From Qipengyuania aurantiaca (lineage in GTDB: Bacteria > Pseudomonadota > Alphaproteobacteria > Sphingomonadales > Sphingomonadaceae), in NCBI RefSeq assembly GCF_019711375.1, contig NZ_CP081295.1, forward strand, positions 496,001 to 560,000: a stretch of DNA of 64,000 bases, written 5' to 3'. The notes below the pieces were generated by a model. That model saw nothing but the letters and a program-made list of their open reading frames with translations, was not told the origin of the DNA and did no database searches. A program made the translations under genes and the position numbers. Shown one piece after another: positions 52,557 to 61,780 of the stretch. How positions within the stretch are numbered: position 1 is the stretch's first letter; each line of letters opens with the position of its first letter.

Positions 52557-53321
52557 TTAGCTCTTCCAGCTTTCGTCGATCTTCGACACGCGGCGCTTCC
52601 ACGCCTCGAAATCGAACAGGCCGGCCCCGCCCTGTGTCTGCATGGTGGACAGGTCGCGCTGGTGCACGTCGACCACCTCCTGCTTGACGATGTTGGGCTC
52701 GCCCTGGCTCAGCGTGGCGACCTGGATTTCGCAGGCGCGCTGGAGCGCCCACATCTTCACGAACATGCCGGGGATGGTCTTGTCCATCACCACGGGCCCG
52801 TGGTTGCGCAGCATCAGGATCGAGTGATTGCCGAGGTTCTCGACCAGCCGGTCACCCTCTTCGGGGCGTACCGTGACGCCTTCGAAATCGTGATAGCCGA
52901 TCTGGCCTTGGAAATTGCAGGCGTAGAAATTGGTCGGCAGCAGCCCGTCCTTGTGGCTGCACACCGCCATGGTGGCGGTGGTGTGGACGTGGCAGATGGC
53001 GGTCGCCTTCTCGCCCAGATGCTTGTGGAAGTGCGCATGCTGGGTGAAGCCGGCCTTGTTCACCATATATTGCGACTGGCCTACATTGTTGCCCTCGACA
53101 TCGATCTTCACAAGGTTCGAGGCGGTCACTTCATCGTAGAGCAGGCCGAACGGGTTGATCAGGAACGTGTCCTTTTCGCCCGGCACCGCCACGGAGATGT
53201 GGTTGTATATGCTCTCGCCCCAGCCGAGATGTTCGAAGATGCGATAGCAGGCAGCCAGATCCTGGCGGACCTTCCATTCTTCCTCGCTGCATTCGAACTT
53301 GGGCTTCATCTGGGTTGCCAT
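52557..53321 (-). CDS. Class II aldolase/adducin family protein
   Basis: A 254-residue class II aldolase/adducin-fold protein. Metal-binding histidines fall in CHVHTTATMAV and LRNHGPVVM, and the early INPFGLLYDEVTASNLVKID is the substrate-side region. AGGAGAG before the ATG at 53321 fixes the start; a longer frame upstream has no family match. Members include fuculose/ribulose-phosphate aldolases and decarboxylases, so the reaction cannot be stated. It lies 41 bases upstream of the 2Fe-2S gene in the same direction. Confidence 0.9.
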   Translation of the reverse strand: MATQMKPKFECSEEEWKVRQDLAACYRIFEHLGWGESIYNHISVAVPGEKDTFLINPFGLLYDEVTASNLVKIDVEGNNVGQSQYMVNKAGFTQHAHFHKHLGEKATAICHVHTTATMAVCSHKDGLLPTNFYACNFQGQIGYHDFEGVTVRPEEGDRLVENLGNHSILMLRNHGPVVMDKTIPGMFVKMWALQRACEIQVATLSQGEPNIVKQEVVDVHQRDLSTMQTQGGAGLFDFEAWKRRVSKIDESWKS

Positions 53322-53445
53322 GGCGAACTCTCCTGTCGGTCTCTCTTTGCAACCTCTATCGCATGAGGAGGCCGTGTGCGGCAAGCGCCTCGCCCGTCAA
53401 TCGGCGCTTCCCAACCGCGCCCTGCCCCGCTAGCGCGCTGAAGCA

Positions 53446-54813
53446 ATGAGCGAGACGGCCAAACTCACGCGCGGGAGCATCCGCCGCCATCTCGTGACGC
53501 AGACGCTGCCGATGATCGTCGGCGTGGCCGCAATCATGTCGGTCGGGCTGATCGACGCCTATTTCATCGGCCAGCTGGGATCGGCGGAACTGGCCGCCGT
53601 CAGCTTCATCTTCCCCATCATCATCGCGCTCTCCAGTCTCGGTGTCGGCGTCATGGTCGGGATCAATTCCGTCATCTCGCGGGCGCTGGGCGAAGGCGAT
53701 GTAGAGCGGGCCGAGCGGCGGGCGAATTTCGGCGCGATCTTCGCGCTGGCCGCCGGACTGGTCCTCGGCCTGACACTGTTCCTGCTGCTCGACCCGCTGT
53801 TCCGCCTGATGCAGGCGAGCGACGAGCTGATGCCGCTCATCACCGAGTATATGCGGCCCTTCTCGCTCGGTATGCCGGTGCTACTCCTGCAGATGGGGCT
53901 GAGCGGCGTGCTGCGCGGACAGGGCGAGGCACGCTATGTCTCGCTGATCTCGATCACCTATTCGGTGGTGAACTGGATACTCGACCCGATCCTGATCACC
54001 GGCGCGCTGGGTTTCGAGGGCTTCGGCGTGGCGGGCGCGGCCTATGCCTCGATCATCGGCTATGGCGTCGCCTGCGTGGTGGCGCTTGTCTTCATAAATC
54101 GCGCGCAGCTGGCGATCCATCCCTCGCTCATCCGCCAATGCGACATCGCCGCTTCGGGTGGCGCGATCCTCAAGGTGGCTGGCCCCGCAGCCTTCTCCAA
54201 CGCCATCAACCCCATCGGGCTTTCCGTGCTGACCGCCCTGCTCGCCAGCCAGGGCGAGGCGGCGATTGCAGGCTTCGGCGCGGCCGGACGTTTGCAAAGC
54301 TTCGCGGTCGTCCCCTTGCTCGGCCTGTCGGGATCGATCGGGGCGATCATCGGGCAGAACTGGGGCGCAAACCGCGCCGACCGCGCGCGCCGGGCAATGT
54401 ACTGGGCAGGCCTGTTCTGCATCGTCTACGGCCTCGCCATCGCCTTGGTGCTGTTCGCTTTCGGGACATGGTTCGCCGACTTCTTCACCGACGATCCGGA
54501 AGTCATCGAGGAATTCTCGCGCTACCTCGCCATCTCGGTCTGGGGCTATGCCGGCTTCGGCCTGCTGATCGTGGGCAACGGCGCATTGAACGCGGTCGAC
54601 CGCGCGCCTTACGCCCTGGCGCAGAGCGCGGCGCGCGTGTTCCTCGTTATGCTGCCCTTTGCCTGGATCCTCCGCGCAAGCTGGGGCGCGGAAGCGATTT
54701 ACGGGGCCGAACTGGTCGCCAATCTGGCCGGCGGGGCGCTGGCTGCCTATGTCGTTTGGCGCGTGCTCGGTGGCTCTCGGAAAAACTCCTTACCGCTTCC
54801 AACGAAACGTTAA
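53446..54813 (+). CDS. MATE family efflux transporter
   Basis: A 455-residue multidrug/toxin extrusion protein with 12 helices in two six-helix halves. Recognisable segments are LTRGSIRRHLVTQTLPMIVG at the start, MRPFSLGMPVLLLQMGLSGVLRG, and GPAAFSNAINPIGLSVLTAL at the beginning of the second half. It is driven by Na+ or H+ in characterised members; the substrate is not predictable. Its 3' end runs into the GTTAACCAT element 46 bases before cheA. No regulator is adjacent. Confidence 0.93.
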   Translation: MSETAKLTRGSIRRHLVTQTLPMIVGVAAIMSVGLIDAYFIGQLGSAELAAVSFIFPIIIALSSLGVGVMVGINSVISRALGEGDVERAERRANFGAIFALAAGLVLGLTLFLLLDPLFRLMQASDELMPLITEYMRPFSLGMPVLLLQMGLSGVLRGQGEARYVSLISITYSVVNWILDPILITGALGFEGFGVAGAAYASIIGYGVACVVALVFINRAQLAIHPSLIRQCDIAASGGAILKVAGPAAFSNAINPIGLSVLTALLASQGEAAIAGFGAAGRLQSFAVVPLLGLSGSIGAIIGQNWGANRADRARRAMYWAGLFCIVYGLAIALVLFAFGTWFADFFTDDPEVIEEFSRYLAISVWGYAGFGLLIVGNGALNAVDRAPYALAQSAARVFLVMLPFAWILRASWGAEAIYGAELVANLAGGALAAYVVWRVLGGSRKNSLPLPTKR

Positions 54814-54817
54814 CCAT
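54809..54817 (+). promoter_or_regulatory. CtrA-type half-site upstream of cheA
   Basis: GTTAACCAT (54809-54817) matches the TTAACCAT half-site often reported for alphaproteobacterial CtrA and lies 46 bases before the cheA ATG. A second TTAC at 54790-54793 has non-standard spacing (16 bases). The element overlaps the last codons of the MATE gene. Confidence 0.3.
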
Positions 54818-54862
54818 CCTCGTGCATAGCGGACCCCGATAAGAACTGGGGGTCCAAGACCA

Positions 54863-57253
54863 ATGGATGAATTGCTGGCCGATTTCGTCGCGGAAACGCG
54901 CGAAATGCTCGAGCAGAGCGGTAGCGAGCTGGTCGCATGGGAAGCCGATCCGTCGGACAAGAAGCGCATCGATACGATCTTCCGCTTCGTCCACACGGTG
55001 AAGGGAAACTGCGGCTTTTTCGACTTTCCGAGACTGGAGCAGCTTAGCCACGCCGCCGAAGACGCGCTGGCGGAATGCCGCGCCGGGCGCCGTGAACCCG
55101 ACAATGCGCTGGTGACGGCGGTGCTCGCCATCATCGACCGCATTTCGGAAATGACCGACGCCATCGAAGCGGGCGAGGAATTCCCCGAAGGCGGCGACGA
55201 GGCGCTGATCGCAGCCCTGAGCCCGGACGCCGAAGTCGAAGTCCAGAGCGATATCGAGATCGCCGAAGAGCCTTCCGCGCCTGCTCCCGCCAACGACGAG
55301 GGCGAAACCGCCGCTGCCAAGGCCCCGCGCCAGACCGTCCAGCGTTCGATCCGCCTGCCGGTCGACCTGCTCGACGAGGTGATGAAGGGCGTGTCCGACA
55401 TGGTGCTGGCGCGCAACGACCTTGCCCGCCGCCTGCGCGAAGCCGGTGAACAGCCGACCATCGACGGCCCCTTCGAACGCCTTTCCGCCATCCTTGCCGA
55501 TGTGCGCAATTCGATCACCCGCATGCGCATGCAGCGGCTCGAACACCTCTTCTCCTCGCTCCCGCGCCTCGTGCGCGACCTGTCGAACGAACTCGGCAAG
55601 CAGGTGATGGTCGATTTCGAGGGCAGCGAGGTCGAACTCGACCGCGAGATGATCGAGATGGTCCGCGACCCGCTGACCCACATTATCCGCAACGCCATCG
55701 ACCACGGCATCGAAACCCCCGCCACCCGCCTCAAGGCGGGCAAGCGCGAGATCGGGCTGCTGAAATTCGCCGCGCGCCAGTCGGGCAACCAGATCAGCCT
55801 CGTCATCACTGACGATGGCAACGGCATCAACGTGGACAAGGTCGCCGAAAAGGCGATCGCCAACGGCCTCTATTCGCGTTCCGAAATCGACAAGATGTCG
55901 GACAAGCAGAAAGAGAACCTCATCTTCGAACCCGGCCTGTCGACCGCCGACCAGGTAAGCTCGATCTCCGGTCGCGGCGTCGGCATGGACGTGGTGCGCT
56001 CCAACATCGAACGCGTCGGCGGCTCGATCGAGGTGTCGAGCAAGCTTGGCGAAGGAACCAGCTTCCACCTCCAGCTGCCGCTCACGCTGTCGATCATCGC
56101 CGCTCTGACGGTGGGTTCGGGCGACCAGCGCTACGCCATTCCGCGCAGCTACGTGGAAGAGATCGTCTTCGGCAATTCGAGCCATGTCGAGTTCGCGCAG
56201 GCCGGCGACCGCCGCCTCGTGACCTTCCGCGGCCAGCGTGTGCCCTGCCTTGCACTGGGCGAAGTGCTCGGCGGCGAAGCCAACGAAACCTGCCGTTGGG
56301 AAGACAAGACGCTGATCCTGGTGCGCCTTGCCAGCGACGACGTCTTCGCCCTCGCCGTCGACCGCGTGTTCGATCACGAGGACGTGGTGGTCAAACCCAT
56401 CGCGCCCGCCATCATGGAAACGCGCCTTTACGCAGGCACCACCCTGCTCGACGATGGCCGCCCGATGATGCTCATCGACCTGCCCTCCATCGCCCAGATG
56501 CGCGGCATGGTCGGCGGCGTACGCACCAAGACGGTCGGTATCGAGAAAGAAGAACGTGCCGAAAAGAGCAAGGCCGTGCCGGTCATGCTGTTCGCCGGGC
56601 TCGACGGCCGCCACCGCGCCGTGCGCCTCGAACTGGTTCGCCGCATCGACACGATTTCGCGCGACGCGATCGATATCGAGGGCGACCGCGCCCAGGCGGT
56701 CATCGATGGCGAGATCATGACGCTGGCCGGACACGACACCGGCCCGCTGCCCGAGGAACGCTGCCGCCTGCTGCGCCTTTCGGATGGCGAGCACGAGCTG
56801 GTCTATGCGGTCAAGGAAGTGCTCGACGCCGCCGACATCACCGACGATGTCGTGCCGAGCGAAGCGGACACCGCTATCGAGGGCGTCACGCTTATCGGCG
56901 GAAAGCCGATCCCGCTGCTCGACGGCCACGCGGTCTTCGCCCGCTACCGTGCGACCCGCAAGATCGACCACACGCTAACCTGCCGCATCCCGGAAGGCAG
57001 CGAATGGGCGCGCACCATTCTCGAACCCTTGGTGCAGGCCGCCGGCTATCGCATCGCGGGCGAGGATGACGAGGTCGAAGCCGATCTCGCCATTGCGCTC
57101 GCCGAAGACGCAGCCCCGATCACGGGCGGCGCACGCGAAACCATTCGCCTGCGCCCCGAGCCCGAAGATGCGGGTGACGACACCATTTACCGCTACGACC
57201 GCGACGCGCTGCTCGCCGCGCTCAAGCGCATCCGCACCGGGAGGGCGGCATGA
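54863..57253 (+). CDS. cheA: Chemotaxis histidine kinase CheA with CheW-like and vestigial receiver domains
   Basis: The 796-residue chemotaxis kinase. An HPt domain has the phosphorylated His in FVHTVKGNCGFFDF (His44); there is no CheY/CheB-binding P2 domain, only an Ala/Glu-rich linker. The dimerisation and HATPase parts hold HIIRNAIDHGIE (N box), DDGNGINVDKV, and GRGVGMDVVRSNIERVGG. A CheW domain follows from about 440 and a second CheW-like region from about 590. The last 80 or so residues resemble a receiver domain, but the acidic pocket reads PEGSEWARTILEPL and no phospho-acceptor Asp is evident, so it is probably non-functional. It overlaps cheW as ATGA. Confidence 0.93.
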   Translation: MDELLADFVAETREMLEQSGSELVAWEADPSDKKRIDTIFRFVHTVKGNCGFFDFPRLEQLSHAAEDALAECRAGRREPDNALVTAVLAIIDRISEMTDAIEAGEEFPEGGDEALIAALSPDAEVEVQSDIEIAEEPSAPAPANDEGETAAAKAPRQTVQRSIRLPVDLLDEVMKGVSDMVLARNDLARRLREAGEQPTIDGPFERLSAILADVRNSITRMRMQRLEHLFSSLPRLVRDLSNELGKQVMVDFEGSEVELDREMIEMVRDPLTHIIRNAIDHGIETPATRLKAGKREIGLLKFAARQSGNQISLVITDDGNGINVDKVAEKAIANGLYSRSEIDKMSDKQKENLIFEPGLSTADQVSSISGRGVGMDVVRSNIERVGGSIEVSSKLGEGTSFHLQLPLTLSIIAALTVGSGDQRYAIPRSYVEEIVFGNSSHVEFAQAGDRRLVTFRGQRVPCLALGEVLGGEANETCRWEDKTLILVRLASDDVFALAVDRVFDHEDVVVKPIAPAIMETRLYAGTTLLDDGRPMMLIDLPSIAQMRGMVGGVRTKTVGIEKEERAEKSKAVPVMLFAGLDGRHRAVRLELVRRIDTISRDAIDIEGDRAQAVIDGEIMTLAGHDTGPLPEERCRLLRLSDGEHELVYAVKEVLDAADITDDVVPSEADTAIEGVTLIGGKPIPLLDGHAVFARYRATRKIDHTLTCRIPEGSEWARTILEPLVQAAGYRIAGEDDEVEADLAIALAEDAAPITGGARETIRLRPEPEDAGDDTIYRYDRDALLAALKRIRTGRAA

Positions 57254-57684
57254 ACGAACTTCTTCTGATGTGCACCATCGCCGGACGCCGTGCGGCGATC
57301 CCCGCGATCGAGGTCCAGTCGGTGATCGAGGTGGAGAATATCACCCCCATCCCCGGCACGCCCGATTTCATCCTCGGCCTGACGGCCCTGCGCAGCCAGG
57401 CGCTGACGGTCATCGACTGTTCGCTGGCGCTGGGCCTCGAGGAGACCGCCGAGCATTCGGAACGCCGCGCCGCCGTGGTCGAGATCGAAGGTCACCTCTA
57501 CGCGCTGCTCGTCGAAGAAGCGCATGACGTCGGCGAAGCGCGCAGCGAACCGGTCGCGGTTCCGGGCGGCTTCGGCGAAGGCTGGCAGCGCGCCGCGCGC
57601 GGCATGGTGGAGACCGACGGCGGCCCGACGCTGCTGGTCGATATCGGACAACTCATCTCAGGGCCTCTTCGCGAGGCAGCTTAA
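57250..57684 (+). CDS. cheW: Chemotaxis coupling protein CheW
   Basis: A 144-residue CheW adaptor that links receptors to CheA. Two-subdomain SH3-like pattern is seen: LLMCTIAGRRAAIPAIEVQS at the start, VENITPIPGTPDFILGLTAL, and ALTVIDCSLALGLEE in the middle, as expected for CheW. ATGA overlap with cheA ensures stoichiometric translation. A 7-bp stem lies between this gene and cheY. Confidence 0.92.
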   Translation: MNELLLMCTIAGRRAAIPAIEVQSVIEVENITPIPGTPDFILGLTALRSQALTVIDCSLALGLEETAEHSERRAAVVEIEGHLYALLVEEAHDVGEARSEPVAVPGGFGEGWQRAARGMVETDGGPTLLVDIGQLISGPLREAA

Positions 57685-57697
57685 GCGATTGGTTACC

Positions 57698-57720
57698 GCC
57701 TGCCAGTATAAGGGGCAGGC
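57698..57720 (+). other. Intergenic hairpin between cheW and cheY
   Basis: GCCTGCC (57698-57704) pairs exactly with GGCAGGC (57714-57720) over a 9-base loop. No T tract follows, so it is not an intrinsic terminator; it may stabilise or segment the che message and adjust CheY level relative to CheA-CheW. Confidence 0.6.
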
Positions 57721-57740
57721 AAGTGAAGGGATCACGAGAA

Positions 57741-58106
57741 ATGAAAACCTGTCTTATCGTCGATGATTCGCGCGTTATCCGGAAGGTGTCGCGCCATATC
57801 CTCGAAACCCTCGGCTTTACGGTCGACGAAGCCGAAAACGGCCAGGAAGGCCTGAACAAGTGCCTCGAGAGCATGCCCGAAGTGGTCCTGCTCGACTGGA
57901 ACATGCCGGTCATGACCGGGATCGAGTTCATCCACGAACTGCGCAAGCACGAAGGCGGCGACAAGCCCAAGGTCGTGTTCTGCACCACCGAAAACGACGT
58001 CGCGCACATCCGCGAGGCGATTAGCGCCGGCGCCGACGAATACGTCATGAAGCCGTTCGATCACGAAACGCTCCAGATCAAGCTCCAGCTCGTCGGCATG
58101 GCCTGA
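57741..58106 (+). CDS. cheY: Single-domain response regulator CheY
   Basis: A 121-residue receiver-only protein that carries the CheA phosphoryl signal to the flagellar motor. The acidic pair is CLIVDDSRVIRKV, the phospho-acceptor Asp is in VVLLDWNMPVMTG, the conserved Thr/Ser is in VVFCTTENDV, and the Lys is in DEYVMKPFDHETL. All active-site residues are present. The ATG at 57741 is chosen over 57723 because the family starts KTCLIVDDS. It is followed by cheB after 19 bases. Confidence 0.94.
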   Translation: MKTCLIVDDSRVIRKVSRHILETLGFTVDEAENGQEGLNKCLESMPEVVLLDWNMPVMTGIEFIHELRKHEGGDKPKVVFCTTENDVAHIREAISAGADEYVMKPFDHETLQIKLQLVGMA

Positions 58107-58125
58107 TTTAAAGAGGAACGGATTC

Positions 58126-59220
58126 GTGGTGACCGCCCTTAGATCTCTGAAAGCGGCGCCGCCGAATCCAACGCCCGCGCCGGGTAGCGTGCGGGTGATG
58201 CTGATTGACGATTCGTTGACTGTGCGCACGATCTTCTCGCGCATGATCGAACGTCAGGACGACATGACCATCGTCGCCAGCGCCAGCACGGCCGAACGCG
58301 GCCTGATGGAGCTGGGCAGCCACCGGACAGACGTGATCCTGCTCGACCTCGAAATGCCCGGCATGGGCGGTCTCGAGGCGCTGCCCAAGCTGCTCAAGGC
58401 CTCGCCCGATAGCAAGGTGCTGGTCATTTCCTCGCTGACCGCCGAAGGCGCGGAAGCGACGGTGGAGGCGCTGCGCATGGGCGCGGCCGACACCATGCTG
58501 AAGCCGCGTCCGGGCGGCTTCAACGACGAATACCGTGAGCAACTACTGGGCAAGATCCGTGCGCTGAAGGGCCTCGCCCCGCACGAACAGCCCAGGCGCG
58601 CCACGCCGCGCCCCGCCCAGCGCCGCGCCGGCAAGCGCCCGCAGGTCCTCGCCATCGGGGCATCGACCGGCGGCATCCACGCCCTCAACCTCTTCCTGCG
58701 GCAGATCCCGAAGAATTTCGACCTGCCGATCCTCATCACCCAGCACCTTCCCGCCAGCTTCATCCCGGTCTTTGCCAAGCAGATGGAAATGGCCGCGAAC
58801 CGCGAGGCGGTGCTGGCGGACGAGGATGTCGAGATCGGCCGCGGCCAGATCGTGATTGCGCCGGGCCATGGCCATATGGTCGTGCGCAAGAAGGGCACCC
58901 GCCATGTGACGGGCCTTGCCTACCAGCCGGTCAAGAGCGGCTGCACACCGTCCGTCGATCCCATGTTCGAGACGCTGGCCGAAGCCTATGACGGCCATGT
59001 TGCCGGTGTCCTCCTGTCGGGCATGGGCCGCGACGGGACCGAGGGCGCCGACGCCATCATCAACGCCGGCGGCTCCATGTACGCCCAGAGCGCGGACACC
59101 TGCGCCGTCTGGGGAATGCCGCGCGATATCACCGAACGCGGCCTTGCCTCCGCCGTTCTCCCTCCCGCGGAACTCGCGGACAAGGTCCTTGCAAGCGTGG
59201 GAGCGGACGCATGGCGCTAG
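58126..59220 (+). CDS. cheB: Chemotaxis protein-glutamate methylesterase CheB
   Basis: Demethylates and deamidates chemoreceptor glutamates for adaptation. The 364-residue protein joins a receiver domain (VMLIDDSLTVRTIF, VILLDLEMPGMGGLEALPKLL) to the methylesterase domain, with the catalytic Ser in VLAIGASTGGIHAL, the His in LITQHLPASF and the Asp in SGMGRDGTEGADAI. It is a GTG start with AGAGGAA upstream. It overlaps cheR by 10 bases, so the opposing adaptation enzymes are coupled. Confidence 0.95.
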   Translation: MVTALRSLKAAPPNPTPAPGSVRVMLIDDSLTVRTIFSRMIERQDDMTIVASASTAERGLMELGSHRTDVILLDLEMPGMGGLEALPKLLKASPDSKVLVISSLTAEGAEATVEALRMGAADTMLKPRPGGFNDEYREQLLGKIRALKGLAPHEQPRRATPRPAQRRAGKRPQVLAIGASTGGIHALNLFLRQIPKNFDLPILITQHLPASFIPVFAKQMEMAANREAVLADEDVEIGRGQIVIAPGHGHMVVRKKGTRHVTGLAYQPVKSGCTPSVDPMFETLAEAYDGHVAGVLLSGMGRDGTEGADAIINAGGSMYAQSADTCAVWGMPRDITERGLASAVLPPAELADKVLASVGADAWR

Positions 59221-60083
59221 AAGACGCATCGCACAACATCATCGCGGAGCTGCTGCAGCAGCGCACTGGCCAGACCCTGACCGAAAGCCGTCGCTGGCGC
59301 ATTTCGACCGCGCTTTCGGGCCTGTTCCGCGAATTCGGCATCGAGAATGTCGACCAGCTCGCCTGCATGCTCGAACGCCCGGGCGAACATCGCCTGGCGA
59401 CCCGCGTGGTCGAGGCGCTGCTCAACAACGAGACTTATTTCTTCCGCGACCACGCCTATTTCTCCACGCTGGCGAACACGGTCCTGCCGGAACTGGCTAA
59501 GCGCCGGGCAAGCACGCGCAAAATCTCGATCTGGTCGGCCGCCTGCTCGACCGGGCAGGAAGTGCTCAGCCTTGCGATGACCTTCCTCGAACAGCCGGGC
59601 CGCTGGCAGGACTGGACGATCGAGATCCTTGGCACCGATGTGTCGGGCAAGGCGATCGAGCAGGCGAAGACCGGAACCTTTTCGCAGTTCGAGATCCAGC
59701 GCGGCATTTCGGTCGCGCAGATGCTGAAGTTCTTCTCCGAAACGCCCAAGGGCTGGAAGGTGGCCGATAAGGTCATGGCGATGACGCGCTTCGAACAGCG
59801 CAACATCCTCGATTACCCGCCCGCGCCCGGTCGGTTCGACCTGGTGCTGTGTCGCAATTGCCTGCTTTATTTCGACCCCGATACGCGCCGCAGCGCGTTC
59901 GAAAGACTGGCTACCGGCACGGCTGCCGACGGCTTCCTGATGCTGGGCGCAGGCGAAACGGTGGTCGGCCAGACCGATCGTTTCGAACCGGCCCCTTTCG
60001 GATCGGCCATGTACACACCTAAAGCGGCGAGTGGCGTCAGTTCGATCCTCGACGGGACCCTGCCCCGCGCCGCCAACGCCTGA
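59211..60083 (+). CDS. cheR: Chemotaxis protein methyltransferase CheR
   Basis: Methylates receptor glutamates with S-adenosylmethionine. The 290-residue protein has an N-terminal helical domain with NNETYFFRDHAYFSTL, the SAM-binding motif WSAACSTGQEVLSLAM, and the late LVLCRNCLLYFDPDTRRSA, all canonical. The ATG lies inside the last codons of cheB (10-base overlap in another frame). There is no CheR-binding pentapeptide visible at the end of the adjacent MCP, so any tethering would be different. Confidence 0.94.
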   Translation: MALEDASHNIIAELLQQRTGQTLTESRRWRISTALSGLFREFGIENVDQLACMLERPGEHRLATRVVEALLNNETYFFRDHAYFSTLANTVLPELAKRRASTRKISIWSAACSTGQEVLSLAMTFLEQPGRWQDWTIEILGTDVSGKAIEQAKTGTFSQFEIQRGISVAQMLKFFSETPKGWKVADKVMAMTRFEQRNILDYPPAPGRFDLVLCRNCLLYFDPDTRRSAFERLATGTAADGFLMLGAGETVVGQTDRFEPAPFGSAMYTPKAASGVSSILDGTLPRAANA

Positions 60084-60153
60084 GCCGCTCCCCTTCTTGA
60101 ACAGCTGGAATCCGTCGCTCGCGCGGCGACCCGACCTCGTGCTTTCCCGCCAA

Positions 60154-60172
60154 GGTAAATTTCGGGTTTACC
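60154..60172. promoter_or_regulatory. Palindrome GGTAAA-N7-TTTACC before the GGDEF/EAL gene
   Basis: GGTAAA (60154-60159) and TTTACC (60167-60172) form a 19-base palindrome in the short cheR-GGDEF/EAL gap, followed at once by GTTAATTAG. It could be an operator or promoter element. No binding protein can be named from sequence. Confidence 0.35.
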
Positions 60173-60241
60173 GTTAATTAGCGAATGCGCGTTACCGCTT
60201 GCGAGGTTCGGATGGAATTGGCCATCGAGGGAGATTCTCGC

Positions 60242-61780
60242 GTGCGTTCACATACGGAAATGGCTCAGCAAAGCACCCGCGTGATGATTTTCGCGCCGCT
60301 TGCTGCCCTTGGCGGGATCGTCAGCGTCACGGCCATCCTCGCTCTCTTCGGTCCGCAGTTCGGCGTGGGCTCCATGAAGGCGGTGATCGGCGGCGGCTTT
60401 GTTGCCCTGCTCGCCAGCATCGGCGGCTTCGCGGTCATGGGCATCAGGCACCTCAAGAAGCTCGAGCGCCTTTCGAATAGCGACGCCCTGACCCTCCTTC
60501 CCAACCGCCGCGCCCTGCACCGCGACATCACCGAAATGATGTCGCCCGATCAGGAGGTCGCACTCGCCATAGTCGATCTCGATGGCTTCAAGATCATCAA
60601 CGACCATTACGGCCACATCCTCGGCGACGCGACGATCAAGGAGATCGCCCGCATCATCCGCGACATCTGCGGGGAAGAGGCCGATCTCTATCGCCTCGGC
60701 GGGGACGAATACGCCGTCCTGATGCATGGCGAGCTCGCCGGCACGCTGCTCGAAGGCCATTGCCGCCGGATTATCGAGCGGCTCGCCAAGTCGATCAAGG
60801 TCGACAACCGCCGCCTTACGCTGGGCGCCAGCATCGGCCTTGCCCGCAACGCGCCGGGGCAGGAAGTCACCTCGTCGGAACTGCTGCGCCGCGCCGATGT
60901 GGCGATGTACGCCTCCAAGCGAGGCGGCAAGATGCGCTGCACCTGGTTCAACGAAGCCTTCGACCGCAGCCGCGAACAGATCAAGCAGCTCGACGACGAA
61001 CTGCGCCAGGCGCTCTCGCTCGGCGAGTTCCGCATGCATTACCAGCCGCTGGTCGACAGCACGACGCGCAAGGTCGTCTCGGTCGAGAGCCTGCTGCGTT
61101 GGGAACGCCCCGACGGCAAGTCCATCGGACCCAACACCTTCATACCGGTCGCCGAGGAATCGGGCCTGATCAATCCCATCGGCCTTTGGGTCCTGCGCCA
61201 GGCCTGCTGCGACGCGCTGGAATGGGAAGGCGTGACCCTCTCGGTCAACATTTCCGCCGCCCAGCTGCGCAATCCGGAATTTCCGATCCAGCTCGGCCAC
61301 ATCCTCGAGGAAACCGGCTTCGATCCCGAACGCCTCGAACTCGAAGTGACCGAGACCTGCCTCGTGCTCGACCCGGTGGTTGCCGAGCGCAGCCTCAACC
61401 TCATCCGCGGCTTTGGCGTCAGCGTCGCGCTGGACGATTTCGGCACAGGCTACGCCTCGATAGGCTTCCTGCGCCAGTTCCGCTTCGAGAAACTGAAGCT
61501 CGACCGCAGCCTCGTGGTGCAGGCAAGCGAGGACGATTCCAGCCGCGCCATGATGCTTTCCAGCATCACCATGGCCCGCGCGATGAAGATGGAAGTCACC
61601 GCCGAGGGCGTGGAAACCGAAGAACAGGCCGACATGGTCCGCGCTGCCGGGTGCGACCAGATCCAGGGCTGGCTCTATTTCAAGGCCATGCCGGCTGACC
61701 AGATCAAACAGCATCTCGGGCAGGAAATCCTGTCGTCCGAGAGTTCCGAAGACGATGACCGGGGGGTCAAGGTAGCATGA
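60242..61780 (+). CDS. GGDEF/EAL cyclic-di-GMP protein
   Basis: A 512-residue inner-membrane protein. Two helices near the N-terminus ([20 protein letters not shown] and [20 protein letters not shown]) precede a GGDEF domain (about 75-235) with [18 protein letters not shown] and the active-site variant [10 protein letters not shown], followed by an EAL domain (about 250-490) with VESLLRW (E-x-L-x-R kept), [23 protein letters not shown] and EGVETEEQ. Both activities are possible. The GTG at 60242 has GAGGGAG 8 bases upstream, so I prefer it to the ATG at 60185. It overlaps the MCP gene as ATGA. Confidence 0.9.
   Translation: MRSHTEMAQQSTRVMIFAPLAALGGIVSVTAILALFGPQFGVGSMKAVIGGGFVALLASIGGFAVMGIRHLKKLERLSNSDALTLLPNRRALHRDITEMMSPDQEVALAIVDLDGFKIINDHYGHILGDATIKEIARIIRDICGEEADLYRLGGDEYAVLMHGELAGTLLEGHCRRIIERLAKSIKVDNRRLTLGASIGLARNAPGQEVTSSELLRRADVAMYASKRGGKMRCTWFNEAFDRSREQIKQLDDELRQALSLGEFRMHYQPLVDSTTRKVVSVESLLRWERPDGKSIGPNTFIPVAEESGLINPIGLWVLRQACCDALEWEGVTLSVNISAAQLRNPEFPIQLGHILEETGFDPERLELEVTETCLVLDPVVAERSLNLIRGFGVSVALDDFGTGYASIGFLRQFRFEKLKLDRSLVVQASEDDSSRAMMLSSITMARAMKMEVTAEGVETEEQADMVRAAGCDQIQGWLYFKAMPADQIKQHLGQEILSSESSEDDDRGVKVA

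Noticed and set aside
54647..56971. 774-codon open frame on the minus strand
   Set aside because: It is antisense to cheA; the composition is that of a reverse-complement shadow, with no family-like motif.
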